Source: Halomonas faecis (GTDB taxonomy: Bacteria; Pseudomonadota; Gammaproteobacteria; Pseudomonadales; Halomonadaceae). From it: a stretch of 64,000 nucleotides of DNA. Location of the stretch: assembly GCF_010993975.1 (NCBI RefSeq), contig NZ_JAACZO010000003.1, positions 62,001-126,000 of the forward strand, read 5' to 3'. Position numbers and translations under genes: made by a program. The notes under the pieces were generated by a model. That model was not told the origin of the DNA, did not search any database, and saw only the letters and a program-made list of their open reading frames with translations. Every line of letters begins with the position of its first letter. Within the stretch, counting starts at the first letter, position 1. This document shows, one piece after another, positions 36,676 through 45,944 of the stretch.

Positions 36676-38126
36676 CGATGACACCGCATGCCCTGCTCGA
36701 TACCGCCGCCGAGATTCTGTTGCATCCCGGCGGTCTGAACCTCGAAGCGCTGGATACCGGTCTTGGCCACGTGCTGACGCCTGGCATCGACTATGCCGAT
36801 CTCTATTTTCAGCGCAGCTGGCACGAGAGCTGGGTGCTGGAAGACGGTGAGGTCAAGGAGGCCGGCTACAACATCGATGGCGGGGTGGGGGTGCGGGCCA
36901 TGGCCGGCGAGAAGACCGGCTTTGCCTATTCCAACCAGATTACCGCCGACGCCCTGGCCGAGACCGGACGGACCGCTTCGGGCATCGTGCGCAGCGGTTC
37001 GCGACTCGGTGTCGCGCCGCGGGCGATCTGCCATGCGCCGGCGCGCTATGCCACCGTCGACCCCCTCACCGGGCTCTCCGCCGATGAGAAGATCGCCCTG
37101 CTAAAGCACGCCGACCGCGTGGCACGGGCTGCCGATCCTTCCGTCAGCCAGGTGAGCGCATCGCTTACCGGGGTGCACGAGGTCGTGCTGGTACGCGCCA
37201 GCGACGGCACTCTGGCCGCGGACATCCGGCCCCTGGTGCGCTTCAACGTCAGCGTCATCGCCGTGAAGAATGGCCGTCGTGAGCGCGGCAGCGCTGGCGG
37301 GGGCGGCCGCTACGCCATGGATCGGCTGCGTGATGACGATGTCGCCGAGCGTTTCGCCAAGGAGGCGGTGCGACAGGCGCTGGTCAACCTGGAGGCGGTG
37401 GATGCCCCGGCGGGACAATTGCCGGTGGTGCTCGGGTCGGGCTGGCCCGGCATCCTGCTGCACGAGGCGGTGGGCCATGGGCTCGAGGGCGACTTCAATC
37501 GCAAGGGCAGTTCCGCCTTTGCCGGCCGCATGGGGCAGCGTGTGGCGGCGAAGGGGGTCACCGTGGTCGACGATGCCACTCTGGGTGATTGCCGGGGTTC
37601 CCTGGCCGTCGATGACGAGGGCACCCCCGGGCAGTACACCCCGCTGATCGAGGACGGCATTCTGACCGGCTACATGCAGGACAAGCTCAATGCCCGACTG
37701 ATGGGCATGACGACTACCGGCAATGCACGCCGCGAGTCCTTCGCCCACTTGCCCATGCCGCGCATGACCAACACTTACATGCTGGCCGGTCAGGACGACC
37801 CGGCGGACATCATCGGCAGCGTCAAGCGCGGCCTCTATGCGGTCAGCTTCGGCGGTGGTCAGGTGGACATCACCTCCGGCAAGTTCGTCTTCTCGGCCAG
37901 CGAAGCCTACCTGATCGAGGATGGTCGCATCACCGCGCCGGTGAAGGGTGCCACGCTGATCGGTAACGGTCCTGAGGCAATGGGGCGGGTGTCGATGATC
38001 GGCCACGACCTGGAGCTCGATACCGGTATCGGCGTGTGTGGCAAGGAGGGCCAGGGGGTACCGGTGGGGGTGGGGCAACCCACCCTCAAGATCGACGAGA
38101 TCACCGTGGGGGGGACGCAGTCGTAA
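36672..38126 (+). CDS. tldD: Metalloprotease TldD
   Basis: Zn-dependent partner of PmbA (TldE) in a heterodimer that trims peptides such as CcdA and modified-peptide leaders. The 484 residues include the zinc/catalytic HExxxH at His264-His268 ([13 protein letters not shown]), which distinguishes TldD from its inactive partner. Start is ATG 36672, overlapping the yhdP stop. The partner pmbA is only 830 bases downstream, separated by darP on the other strand. Confidence 0.96.
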   Translation: MTMTPHALLDTAAEILLHPGGLNLEALDTGLGHVLTPGIDYADLYFQRSWHESWVLEDGEVKEAGYNIDGGVGVRAMAGEKTGFAYSNQITADALAETGRTASGIVRSGSRLGVAPRAICHAPARYATVDPLTGLSADEKIALLKHADRVARAADPSVSQVSASLTGVHEVVLVRASDGTLAADIRPLVRFNVSVIAVKNGRRERGSAGGGGRYAMDRLRDDDVAERFAKEAVRQALVNLEAVDAPAGQLPVVLGSGWPGILLHEAVGHGLEGDFNRKGSSAFAGRMGQRVAAKGVTVVDDATLGDCRGSLAVDDEGTPGQYTPLIEDGILTGYMQDKLNARLMGMTTTGNARRESFAHLPMPRMTNTYMLAGQDDPADIIGSVKRGLYAVSFGGGQVDITSGKFVFSASEAYLIEDGRITAPVKGATLIGNGPEAMGRVSMIGHDLELDTGIGVCGKEGQGVPVGVGQPTLKIDEITVGGTQS

Positions 38127-38280
38127 AGCTGGAAGCCGGAAGAGCGCCGCTCCGCGGCTGGAAGCTTGAAGACTGAAGCTGGAAGTCAAACCCTGTCGCT
38201 TCGGGCTTCGGGCTTCGGGCTTCGGGCTTCGAACTGCCAGCCTTGATCTTTGCTCGCAGCCCGAGGCCCGTCGCTCGCCG
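38127..38280. repeat. Intergenic hairpin repeat, locus A, with CTTCGGG tandem array
   Basis: Between convergent tldD and darP. The first part has AGCTGGAAG words and GGAAGAGC followed by a GC hairpin (GCCGC-tccgc-GGC type), then more CTGGAAG words. The second part, 38199-38231, is four perfect copies of the 7-mer CTTCGGG plus five further bases. The word pattern recurs at 40301-40436 and 59466-59575, so this is a member of a dispersed family. Confidence 0.65.
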
Positions 38281-38282
38281 CT

Positions 38283-38789
38283 TTAAAGTCCGGCGGTGTC
38301 GCGAATCAGCCGGAACAGCCGGCGAGCGTTGGTGGGCGGCTTGTCCCGTTCCCGTTCCTGACGGGCGTTGCGCACCAGTTGGCGCAGCGCCTGACGATCG
38401 ACGTCGTGATGGTCGGCGATGAAGGCCTCGACGGCGGCATCGCCTTCGTCGATCAGCCGGTCGCGCCACCGCTCGAGGCGGTGGAAGGCAAGGTCGCGAC
38501 GCTGCGTTTCCTGCTCCATCTGCTCGAAGACGGCATGAATGGCGTCGAGATCCTCACGGCGCATCAGCTTGCCGACGTACTGCATGTGGCGTCGGCGCGC
38601 CTCGCGGGAGTGGATGCGGCCGGTTTCCTCGACGGCGGCCAACAAGTCGTCGGAGAGCGGCAGGCGGGCGCGTTCGGCGTCGCGCAGGGCGATGATCTTC
38701 TCGCCCAGGGCCTGCAACGCATGCATCTCGCGCTTGAGCTGGGATTTGCTCGGCCGTTCGTCGGCCGAAGAAGTGAATTCCTGGGTCAT
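38283..38789 (-). CDS. darP: Ribosome biogenesis factor DarP (YjgA)
   Basis: Small highly charged helical protein (168 residues) that binds late 50S precursors and helps assemble the peptidyl-transferase centre. It shows the family opening SKSQLKREMHALQALGEKI and the late block FIADHHDVDRQALRQLVRNARQE (residues about 128-150). The start at 38789 is chosen by homology; its ribosome site (TTGGAT) is weak, and a much longer open frame upstream is the antisense shadow of pmbA. Divergent from pmbA, convergent with tldD. Confidence 0.93.
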   Translation of the reverse strand: MTQEFTSSADERPSKSQLKREMHALQALGEKIIALRDAERARLPLSDDLLAAVEETGRIHSREARRRHMQYVGKLMRREDLDAIHAVFEQMEQETQRRDLAFHRLERWRDRLIDEGDAAVEAFIADHHDVDRQALRQLVRNARQERERDKPPTNARRLFRLIRDTAGL

Positions 38790-38957
38790 ACCGCATCCAA
38801 GTGAGTGGGAGGGTAGAGAACGGCAGTCGACGCCGCTCATGGCAAAGTATACCAGTCCGCTGCTGGCAGCGGACCCGACAAGAATCCGATGCGGCTGATG
38901 GGTCGCATGGTCACGAACGCAGTACGGCCCGCGGGCCGGCATAGGAAGGAGAATCGC

Positions 38958-40298
38958 ATGACACAGGCTTTCGACGCTGCCACCCAGCAGGGGCTGCTCG
39001 AGTCCCGTGCCGAGCAGGCACTTGCCTTGGCACGTCGGCTGGGTGCCGATGCCGCCGAGGTGGGGGCCAGCGTAGATCAGGGGATTGGCGTCAGCGTTCG
39101 CGAGGGCGAGGTGGAGACGGTCGAGCTGTCGCGCGATCAGGGGATCGCGGTGACCGTCTACGTCGGACTGCGCAAGGGCAGCGCGTCCTCCACCGATGCC
39201 AGCGAGGCCTCGATCCAGGCCGTGGTCGAGAAGGCGCTGAGCATTGCCCGGCACACGGGGGAGGATCCGGCTGCCGGGTTGGCCGATGCCGAGCTGATGG
39301 CGCGTGAACTGCCCGACCTCGACGTCCACCACCCCTGGGCACTGAGTACGGACCAGGCCATCGATCTGGCGCTGACGTGCGAGTCGGCGGGGCGGCGCGT
39401 GGCCGGCATTCGCCAGTCCGAGGGGGCATCGCTGTCCAGCGGTGAGGGAGTGCGGGTCTATGCGAATAGCCACGGATTTCTGGGTAGCCAGTGCGGCAGT
39501 CGGCATTCACTGTCCTGTCTGCTGATTGCCGAGGATGCCGGCGGCATGCAGCGCGACTACGATTACACGACCGCTCGCGACCCGCGCGACCTGGTAGCCG
39601 CCGAGACGGTCGGTCAGCGTGCTGCCGAAAGAACGCTGCAGCGCTTGGGCGCGCAGCGACCTGCCACCGGCCGCCTGCCGGTGATGTTCGATGCGACGGT
39701 GGCCAGTGGTCTGGTGGGACATTTGATGAGCGCCATCGCCGGCGGCGCGCTCTACCGTGAGGCGTCCTTTCTGTGCGAGCGACTGGGGGATACGCTCTTT
39801 CCCGAGTGGTTCACGCTCTTCGAGCGTCCCATGGAGCGCGGCGCCATGGCCAGCTCGCCGTTCGACAACGACGGTGTGCAGACCCGTGACAACGTCTTCA
39901 TCGAGCAGGGCCGGCTGACCAGTTACATGCTCTCGGCTTACAGCGCCCGTCGCCTGGGAATGCAGACCACCGGTAACGCCGGCGGTGCCCGCAACCTGCG
40001 TATCGAGGCACCGCTACAGTCACGCGACGAACTCTTGGCGCGCATGGGGCGCGGGGTGCTGGTCACCGAACTGATGGGGCAAGGCGTCAACGGCGTGACC
40101 GGGGACTACTCGCGCGGTGCCGCCGGCTTCTGGGTGGAGAACGGCGAGATACAGTATCCGGTGGAAGAGTTCACCATTGCCGGCAACCTCGAGACCCTGT
40201 TCAAAGGGCTCGCCGGCGTGGGCGACGATCTCGACACCCGCGGCGGCATCCATACCGGCAGCTGGCTGATCGACGAGATGACCGTGGCGGGCGCGTGA
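38958..40298 (+). CDS. pmbA: Metalloprotease-associated protein PmbA (TldE)
   Basis: Partner of TldD, 446 residues. It has the U62-family fold (ALALARRLGADAAEVGASVDQ, SSTDASEASIQ, MGQGVNGVTGDYSRGAAGFWVENG is the conserved C-terminal region, about 375-398) but no HExxxH motif, consistent with the non-catalytic subunit. The ATG at 38958 has GGAAGGAG upstream; the open frame extends 69 bases further without a ribosome site. Confidence 0.95.
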   Translation: MTQAFDAATQQGLLESRAEQALALARRLGADAAEVGASVDQGIGVSVREGEVETVELSRDQGIAVTVYVGLRKGSASSTDASEASIQAVVEKALSIARHTGEDPAAGLADAELMARELPDLDVHHPWALSTDQAIDLALTCESAGRRVAGIRQSEGASLSSGEGVRVYANSHGFLGSQCGSRHSLSCLLIAEDAGGMQRDYDYTTARDPRDLVAAETVGQRAAERTLQRLGAQRPATGRLPVMFDATVASGLVGHLMSAIAGGALYREASFLCERLGDTLFPEWFTLFERPMERGAMASSPFDNDGVQTRDNVFIEQGRLTSYMLSAYSARRLGMQTTGNAGGARNLRIEAPLQSRDELLARMGRGVLVTELMGQGVNGVTGDYSRGAAGFWVENGEIQYPVEEFTIAGNLETLFKGLAGVGDDLDTRGGIHTGSWLIDEMTVAGA

Positions 40299-40300
40299 CC

Positions 40301-40436
40301 CGGGCTTCGCCTGGAGCTGGAAGAGCCCGGACTGCGTCCGGGAGCTCGAAGAGCGGCACTTCGTGCCTGGAAGCTGGAAGAAAAAACTTTGACACCGGAT
40401 TGGGTGACAACAGACTGTCTTCCAGCTTTCAGCCAT
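40301..40436. repeat. Intergenic hairpin repeat, locus B
   Basis: Between convergent pmbA and ptsO, slightly overlapping the ptsO end. Upstream half: GGCTTCGCC, GAGCTGGAAGAGC, a hairpin CCCGGA-ctgcg-TCCGGG, then AGCTCGAAGAGC. Downstream half: AGCTGGAAG (40372-40380), exactly 38 bases starting with a run of A, then CTTCCAGCT (40419-40427). Within the 38 bases TTGACACC and GGTGACAA form a near-perfect second stem. The same 9-38-9 design recurs at 59516-59571. Confidence 0.65.
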
Positions 40437-40698
40437 CCTCTTCGAAGCGGGCGTCGAACAGCGCCTCAATGGCGTCGAGGGCCGCTTCGGCATCCTCGCC
40501 CTCGGCGCTCACCGTGAGTTCGGTGCCGCAGGGGGCGGCGAGCATTAGCAGCGCCATGATGTTGGCGGCATCGGCACTCTTGCCGGTGTGTTTGACGGTG
40601 ACGCTGGCTCGGAAGGGTTGGCAGCACTGTACGAGTTTGGTGGCAGCGCGGGCGTGCAGGCCTCGCTTGTTGGTCAGAGTGAGCTTGCGGCAGGCCAC
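40429..40698 (-). CDS. ptsO: HPr-family phosphocarrier NPr
   Basis: Phosphocarrier of the nitrogen PTS that relays phosphate from EI-Ntr (PtsP) to EIIA-Ntr (PtsN). It is 89 residues with the active-site His15 in RGLHARAATKLV and the NIMALLMLAA segment seen in NPr rather than sugar HPr. The start codon is GTG (40698), preceded by AGGAAACC inside the end of rapZ, so translation is coupled. It is the last gene of the rpoN cluster. Confidence 0.92.
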   Translation of the reverse strand: MACRKLTLTNKRGLHARAATKLVQCCQPFRASVTVKHTGKSADAANIMALLMLAAPCGTELTVSAEGEDAEAALDAIEALFDARFEEDG

Positions 40699-40700
40699 GC

Positions 40701-41618
40701 TCAGGTTTCCTCGTCGTCTGGAAATGTCGCAGGCGGCGTTTCCGGGGTGAGCGGTGTCTGGATGCCGAGCTCCCGGTGGCGCAGACGGATTCCCGTCTGC
40801 TGTTCGGCCAGATGGTGGGCGAGCTTTTCGGCGAGATAGACCGAGCGGTGCTGCCCGCCGGTGCAGCCGATGGCCACCGTCAGATAGCTGCGATGGCTAT
40901 CGCGATAGGCGGGCAGCCAGCGCTCCACCCAGGCGACGATGTCATCGAGCATTTCACCCACCAGCGGGTATTGCTCGAGAAAGGCAGCGATGCTGGGGTC
41001 CCGGCCGGTGGCCGAGCGCAGCCGCGGATCCCAGTAGGGATTGGGCAGGCAGCGGGCGTCGAAGACGATGTCGGCATCCAGGGGAACGCCGCGCTTGAAG
41101 CCGAATGACTCCACGGTCAGCGTCAGTTCTTCCGCACAGTGCCCTGCCACTTGCTCGGCGATGCGTCCGCGTAGGTCGTGGACCGACAGGCGCGAGGTGT
41201 CGATGATCAGATCGGCGCGGTCACGGATCTCGCTGAGCGCATCCTCCTCCGATTCGATGGCTTCGGCCAGCGTCATGTCGCTGCCCCGGGTGAGCGGATG
41301 TCGTCGGCGCGTGGCCGAGTAGCGTTCGAGCAGGATGCGCGCGTCGGTGGTGAGATAGATCACTTGCCGATCGACCTCGCGACTGCGCAAATCCTCGAGC
41401 AGTTGCGGAAAGCGCTGCAGGGCATGGGGCAGGTTGCGCGCATCGATGCTGACGGCGATGGCTTCGGGACCGGTGGGGCTCTCGCTCAGCTCGTCCACCA
41501 GGGCGCCGAGGAGCATGGCCGGCAGGTTGTCGATGGCATAGAAGCCGAGATCCTCGAGGGCTTGCAGCGCGATGGACTTGCCCGATCCCGATCGTCCGCT
41601 GATGATCACGAGCTGCAT
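40701..41618 (-). CDS. rapZ: RNase adapter RapZ
   Basis: P-loop adapter protein of 305 residues that, in enterics, presents small RNA GlmZ to RNase E to control amino-sugar synthesis. Walker A is GRSGSGKS (residues 8-15); the C-terminal domain has FGFKRGVP, VFDARCLPNPYW and the basic GCTGGQHRSVYLAE block that binds RNA. The start at 41618 (MQLVIISG) matches the family; a frame to 41645 lacks a ribosome site. Located between ptsN and ptsO as in most gammaproteobacteria. Confidence 0.95.
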   Translation of the reverse strand: MQLVIISGRSGSGKSIALQALEDLGFYAIDNLPAMLLGALVDELSESPTGPEAIAVSIDARNLPHALQRFPQLLEDLRSREVDRQVIYLTTDARILLERYSATRRRHPLTRGSDMTLAEAIESEEDALSEIRDRADLIIDTSRLSVHDLRGRIAEQVAGHCAEELTLTVESFGFKRGVPLDADIVFDARCLPNPYWDPRLRSATGRDPSIAAFLEQYPLVGEMLDDIVAWVERWLPAYRDSHRSYLTVAIGCTGGQHRSVYLAEKLAHHLAEQQTGIRLRHRELGIQTPLTPETPPATFPDDEET

Positions 41619-41656
41619 ACGGTCGGGCTCTCCCGGATAGGTCATCGGAATGGGCG

Positions 41657-42124
41657 TTAACTGCCCTGGCGGCGGATTGCCTCCAGGAGTGTCTCATGCA
41701 GCTCGTGCTGGGTGGTGCTGCGACGCAGACGCGTGCGCGTATCGGCATCGTTCATGACGGTGGCCACCTGGCTGAGCAGAGCCAGGTGGGTGTCGTCGGC
41801 CTCTTCGGGCACCAGCAGAACGAATATCAGGTCGACGGGCTCGCCATCGATGGCATCGAAGTCGATGGGTTCGGCGAGCTTGAGAAACGCGGCGACTGGC
41901 CCATTGCAGTGCGGGCTGCGGGCATGGGGAATGGCCACGCCGTTGCCGATGCCGGTGCTGCCCAGGCGTTCGCGACCGATCAGCCGGGCGAAGACCTCCT
42001 GGCTGTCCAGGCTGGGGGTATTCTGGGCGATGAAGGTGCTGAAGAACTCCAGCACCCTCTTCTTGCTGCCCCCGGGAACGGCAAACAGCGCGCGCTCGGG
42101 GGGCAGGATGGCTTCCAGTGACAT
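41657..42124 (-). CDS. ptsN: Nitrogen PTS EIIA component PtsN
   Basis: EIIA-Ntr regulator (155 residues) phosphorylated by NPr and controlling potassium, nitrogen and envelope functions by protein contacts. The phosphorylated histidine is His67 in NGVAIPHARS. Size and LIFVLLVPEEADDTHLALLS segment are typical. It lies 6 bases after hpf in the rpoN-hpf-ptsN-rapZ-ptsO run. Confidence 0.95.
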   Translation of the reverse strand: MSLEAILPPERALFAVPGGSKKRVLEFFSTFIAQNTPSLDSQEVFARLIGRERLGSTGIGNGVAIPHARSPHCNGPVAAFLKLAEPIDFDAIDGEPVDLIFVLLVPEEADDTHLALLSQVATVMNDADTRTRLRRSTTQHELHETLLEAIRRQGS

Positions 42125-42130
42125 GGGGAA

Positions 42131-42439
42131 TCAGCGAGCGCCGGCGCCCTGGGCGCGGGCTTGGGCTTTTTCCTTGTGCTTGACCAACTGGCGGTCGAGC
42201 TTGTCGGTCAGGGCGTCGATGGCGGCGTACATGTCCACGTCCTGAGCCTCGGCGTGAAGATCGGCGCCAGCGGCATGCAAGGTACAGGCGGCCTGTTGTC
42301 GCTCCTTTTCCACGGAGAGCGTGACCTGGACGGTGGTGATGTTGTCGTAGTGACGCTCCACGCGTGCCAGCTTCTCGTTGACGTAGTCACGCAGTGCATC
42401 GGTCAGCTCTACATGGTGGCCGGTGATATTGACTTGCAT
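42131..42439 (-). CDS. hpf: Ribosome hibernation promoting factor, short form
   Basis: Stationary-phase ribosome-binding protein of 102 residues (YhbH family) that promotes 70S dimerisation into 100S with RMF. It opens MQVNITGHHVELTDALRDYV and has the DVDMYAAIDALTDKLDRQL helix, without the extra C-terminal domain of long HPF. Start 42439 has AGGAGCCTGTC upstream; the longer frame does not. Confidence 0.94.
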   Translation of the reverse strand: MQVNITGHHVELTDALRDYVNEKLARVERHYDNITTVQVTLSVEKERQQAACTLHAAGADLHAEAQDVDMYAAIDALTDKLDRQLVKHKEKAQARAQGAGAR

Positions 42440-42529
42440 GACAGGCTCCTTTGTCCTTCGGGTGGTGCCTCGATTGTAACCCTTTTTCCTGTCCTGCAAA
42501 CCCCCCGTCACTTGACGGCCATCAGGGTG

Positions 42530-43948
42530 TCAGCGGAAGCGCTTGCGTTCGCTGGAGGAGGGTATGCCGAGGGCCTCGCGGTACTTGGCGACCGTGCGCC
42601 GGGCGACTTGAATGCCTTCTTCCCCAAGCAGGTCGACCAGCTTGCTGTCGGAGAGCGGCTTGCGCGGCGGTTCGTCCTGGATCAGTTTGCGGATACGGGC
42701 GCGAATCGCCGTGCTCGAATGGGCATCGCCGGCACCTTCGCCACCCCCGACGTGGCTGGAAAAGAAGTACTTGAGCTCGAAGACGCCGCGAGGAGTGTGA
42801 ATGAACTTCTGGGTGGTGACCCGGGAGATGGTCGACTCGTGCATCTCCACCACCTGGGCGATGTCGGCTAGCACCAGGGGCTTCATGGCCTCTTCGCCAT
42901 GTTCCAGGAAGTCGATCTGGCGTGCCATGATTTCACGCCCGACCCGGAGCAGAGTGTCGTTGCGGCTGACCAGGCTCTTCATCAGCCAGCGCGCCTCCTG
43001 CAGGTGGTCCTTGAGGAACTGGTTGTCCTGGCTCTTGTCGGCCCGGCGAATCAAGGCCGCATAGTCGGGCTGGATGCGCAGGCGGGGCAGGGCCTCGGCG
43101 TTGAGTTCGACACGCCATCCGTCGTTGTCGTGTCGGGCCACCAGATCGGGAATGACATAGTCGCTGGCGACATCGGCATAGGCGCTGCCGGGCCTGGGGT
43201 CGAGCGAGCGTACCAGAGCAATGACCGTATCGAGGGCGTCGTCGTCGAGACCCAGACGGCGTTTCAGCAGGCGGCGATCGTCGGTGGCCAGCGCCTCGAG
43301 AAACTGGCGGACCAGGCGCCGTGCCTGGGGCAGTAGCGGGGTGTCGTCGGGCAGCGCGGCGAGCTGCAGCATCAGGCATTCGCGCAGATCGCGGGCAAAG
43401 ACACCGGTGGGTTCGAACTGTTGCAGCCGCAGGAGCACCTGTTCGACCTCGCGGGTGGGCAGGCCATCGAGCCCTTGCTGGCGGAGCCCGTCGCGGATCT
43501 CCTCGAGAGGGTGGGCCAGGTAGCCGGCGTTGTCCACGGCATCGATCAGACTTTCGGCGATCTGCTGCTGGCGGAGTGTGAGGTCGGTCATGGCGAGCTG
43601 CCAGGCCAGATGGCCGGTCAGGCTCTGGCCGCTGGCCTGGCGTTCGAAGTCAGGGCCTTCGCTACCGCTTGCGCTGCCGCCGTGATCGGGATAAGTGTCC
43701 GACCAATCACTGTCAACCGTGAGATCGCTGGGGATTTCGTTCGACCACTCCTCGTCGCGCGTGTCGTCGATGCGCTGTTCGCCGAAGTCGTCGTCGATCT
43801 CCAGCATGGGGTTGGTTTCCAGTGCCTGCTGGATCTCCTGGCGCAGGTCGAGCGTGGAGAGCTGCAGCAGAGCAATGGCCTGCTGCAGCTGAGGCGTCAT
43901 GGTCAACTGGGTGCCGATGCGCAGTTGCAGTGAAGCTTTCATGGCCAT
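42530..43948 (-). CDS. rpoN: RNA polymerase sigma-54 factor
   Basis: Alternative sigma factor for nitrogen and other enhancer-dependent promoters, 472 residues. Region I is the Q/L-rich N-terminus (TMTPQLQQAIALLQLSTLDL), region II is acidic (about 50-100), and region III ends with the HTH and the RpoN box (ARRTVAKYREALG) that reads the -24 element. The start may be 43948 or the second Met at 43942; neither has a strong ribosome site. The 156 bases upstream to lptB contain no other gene. Confidence 0.95.
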   Translation of the reverse strand: MAMKASLQLRIGTQLTMTPQLQQAIALLQLSTLDLRQEIQQALETNPMLEIDDDFGEQRIDDTRDEEWSNEIPSDLTVDSDWSDTYPDHGGSASGSEGPDFERQASGQSLTGHLAWQLAMTDLTLRQQQIAESLIDAVDNAGYLAHPLEEIRDGLRQQGLDGLPTREVEQVLLRLQQFEPTGVFARDLRECLMLQLAALPDDTPLLPQARRLVRQFLEALATDDRRLLKRRLGLDDDALDTVIALVRSLDPRPGSAYADVASDYVIPDLVARHDNDGWRVELNAEALPRLRIQPDYAALIRRADKSQDNQFLKDHLQEARWLMKSLVSRNDTLLRVGREIMARQIDFLEHGEEAMKPLVLADIAQVVEMHESTISRVTTQKFIHTPRGVFELKYFFSSHVGGGEGAGDAHSSTAIRARIRKLIQDEPPRKPLSDSKLVDLLGEEGIQVARRTVAKYREALGIPSSSERKRFR

Positions 43949-44104
43949 GGGGCGGATGCTCGTGTCCCGAAAAGGCTCACCCTAGACCGCTGTCAGCTGG
44001 CATGCAAGCGGAGATCGCGTCGCTTAAAAGCAACAATCGTGCCATGCGCAATCTTCATGCCGCAGCACTCGGTGCGTCGATCTATCAGTGCGTTGCGATG
44101 TGGA

Positions 44105-44830
44105 TCATAGCCGGAAGTCGTCGCCCAGGTAGACCTCGCGGACCCGGCGGTTGGCGAGGATGCTTGGTGCGTCGCCTTCGGCGATGATCTGGCCGTCGCC
44201 GACGATGTAGGCGGTGTCGCAGATGTCCAGCGTCTCGCGTACGTTGTGGTCGGTGATCAGCACGCCGATGTCGCGTGCCTTGAGCTGGCGGATGATGCCC
44301 TTGATTTCGTTGACGGAGATGGGGTCGACGCCGGCGAAAGGCTCGTCGAGCAGGATGAAAGCCGGCTCGGTGGCCAGGGCCCTGGCGATCTCGACGCGCC
44401 GTCGCTCGCCACCGGAGAGGCTCATGCCGAGGTTGTCGCGGATATGGGTGACGTGGAAGTCGTGGAGGAGCTCTTCCAGGCGGTGCCGACGACCCGGGCG
44501 ATCCAGGTCGCGGCGCGTTTCGAGGATGGCCATGATGTTGTCGGCCACCGAGAGCTTGCGGAATATCGAGGCTTCCTGGGGAAGATAGCCGATGCCGGCG
44601 CGGGCCCGTTCGTGCATGGCTGCCCGCGACAGGTCATGCTCGTCGATGGCCACCGTGCCCGCATCGGTACGCACCAAGCCGATGATCATGTAGAAGGACG
44701 AGGTCTTGCCGGCGCCGTTGGGGCCGAGCAAGCCGACGATGCTGCCCTGGCCGATGTCCAGGCTGATGTCCTGTACTACGCGGCGGCGCTTGTAGCTCTT
44801 GGCCAGATGGCGGGCGTGTAGGGTCTTCAT
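44105..44830 (-). CDS. lptB: LPS export ABC transporter ATPase LptB
   Basis: Cytoplasmic ATPase that powers LPS extraction with LptFG. It has 241 residues, equal to E. coli LptB. Walker A GPNGAGKT (36-43), signature [10 protein letters not shown], Walker [15 protein letters not shown] and the H-loop DHNVRETL are complete. I chose ATG 44830; an in-frame GTG at 44839 overlaps the lptA stop and is an alternative. lptFG are not in the window. Confidence 0.95.
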   Translation of the reverse strand: MKTLHARHLAKSYKRRRVVQDISLDIGQGSIVGLLGPNGAGKTSSFYMIIGLVRTDAGTVAIDEHDLSRAAMHERARAGIGYLPQEASIFRKLSVADNIMAILETRRDLDRPGRRHRLEELLHDFHVTHIRDNLGMSLSGGERRRVEIARALATEPAFILLDEPFAGVDPISVNEIKGIIRQLKARDIGVLITDHNVRETLDICDTAYIVGDGQIIAEGDAPSILANRRVREVYLGDDFRL

Positions 44831-44835
44831 GGCGC

Positions 44836-45339
44836 TCACTGTTCCGGCTGCAGGGTCATGCGCACGCGCTGGCGCTCATCGACGCCCTCGGCTTCCGAAC
44901 GGGCCTGGACTTCGCGACGGTCGAGGAAATACTCCAGATAGCCGCCGTCGAAGGTGTCGCCCCCCTGATGCAGCTCGGCGCGATCGATCAGCTCCACACG
45001 GCGTTCGCTCACGTGATAGCGGATGGTGCGTCCCCAGCCGCGCACCACGGGCTCTTCCGGAGAGGGCTGCTGTTCGATGTAGGCACGTTCGCCGGTGGCG
45101 ATGGCGCGCGACAGCTCGCCGGTTTCGTTGCGCTGAATCTCGACGCGCTCGCCGGTGAGTTGAAGACTGCCCTGGCGGATGTCCACGTCGCCGGTGTAGA
45201 TGGCGGTGCCGGCTCGGTCATTCAGGTCGAGCTGGTCGGCGGTCACTTCCACGGGGGCCTCGGCATCGCCTTCCAGGGCCAGAACGGGGAGGCTGGCCAG
45301 GGCCAGGGCGAGCAGGGGCAGGCGGGCGGTACGCATCAT
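44836..45339 (-). CDS. lptA: LPS transport periplasmic protein LptA
   Basis: Periplasmic bridge protein carrying LPS from LptC to LptD, 167 residues. A signal peptide ([21 protein letters not shown], first 21 residues) precedes an OstA-type beta-jellyroll ([23 protein letters not shown], about residues 30-52, then GERVEIQ and EYFLDRREV). The start overlaps the lptC stop (ATGA-type). Confidence 0.93.
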   Translation of the reverse strand: MMRTARLPLLALALASLPVLALEGDAEAPVEVTADQLDLNDRAGTAIYTGDVDIRQGSLQLTGERVEIQRNETGELSRAIATGERAYIEQQPSPEEPVVRGWGRTIRYHVSERRVELIDRAELHQGGDTFDGGYLEYFLDRREVQARSEAEGVDERQRVRMTLQPEQ

Positions 45340-45941
45340 GGCTGGGGCTCCTCGCGGTCGGTGGGTGAGTTGCTGCGGGGCTCGGGGGGGTGGTGGCCGA
45401 GCACATTGTCGGTCAAGCGGGCGCGGTTGTCATGGATCCAGGCATCGAAGCGGTCGCCACGCATGCGCTGTGGCGGCTGCCGGAGGATGGCAGGCGTTTC
45501 ACTCCATGCGTGACCGAGGTCGGCGTCGTAGTGCAAGACCTCGGTATCCAACTGCCAGCGTTCGGCGGGGGCAGTGAGGCGTGCATTGCCCGACAGGGTG
45601 AGAGGATTGCCGTCGGCGCCGAGGCGGCCGGCAGCGCCGCTGGCGAGCCAGCGTCGGCCGCTGTCATCGATGAGCTCGACACGGGGAGTTTCCAGGCGGG
45701 TGACGTCGTCATGCGGCGTATGCGACAGGCGGGGCGTCACCAGGCGTTGATGGGCGTCTCCCGTGGCGTCGAAGCGTGTCAGGCGGGCCTCTTCCAGATA
45801 ATAGTCGGGCTCGCCGGCGGCATCGCTGGGCACTGGTCCCGGCGGCGCAGGTTCCCGGGGGTCGAGCCATAGGAGTATGCCTCCTAGGCCGATCACCAAC
45901 AGCAGCAGCCAGAAGCGGAAGGCGGGGCGTGGCCAGCGCAT
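45336..45941 (-). CDS. lptC: LPS export protein LptC
   Basis: Bitopic inner-membrane protein (201 residues) that takes LPS from LptBFG and hands it to LptA. One N-terminal TM (about residues 8-26: FRFWLLLLVIGLGGILLW) and a periplasmic jellyroll with YYLEEARLTRFDATG and [20 protein letters not shown] segments. It is coupled to lptA by overlap and starts 3 bases after kdsC. Confidence 0.92.
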   Translation of the reverse strand: MRWPRPAFRFWLLLLVIGLGGILLWLDPREPAPPGPVPSDAAGEPDYYLEEARLTRFDATGDAHQRLVTPRLSHTPHDDVTRLETPRVELIDDSGRRWLASGAAGRLGADGNPLTLSGNARLTAPAERWQLDTEVLHYDADLGHAWSETPAILRQPPQRMRGDRFDAWIHDNRARLTDNVLGHHPPEPRSNSPTDREEPQP

Positions 45942-45944
45942 CGT

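Noticed and set aside
38199-38231. CRISPR-like repeat
   Set aside because: Units are 7 bases with no spacers and no cas genes; it is a simple tandem repeat.
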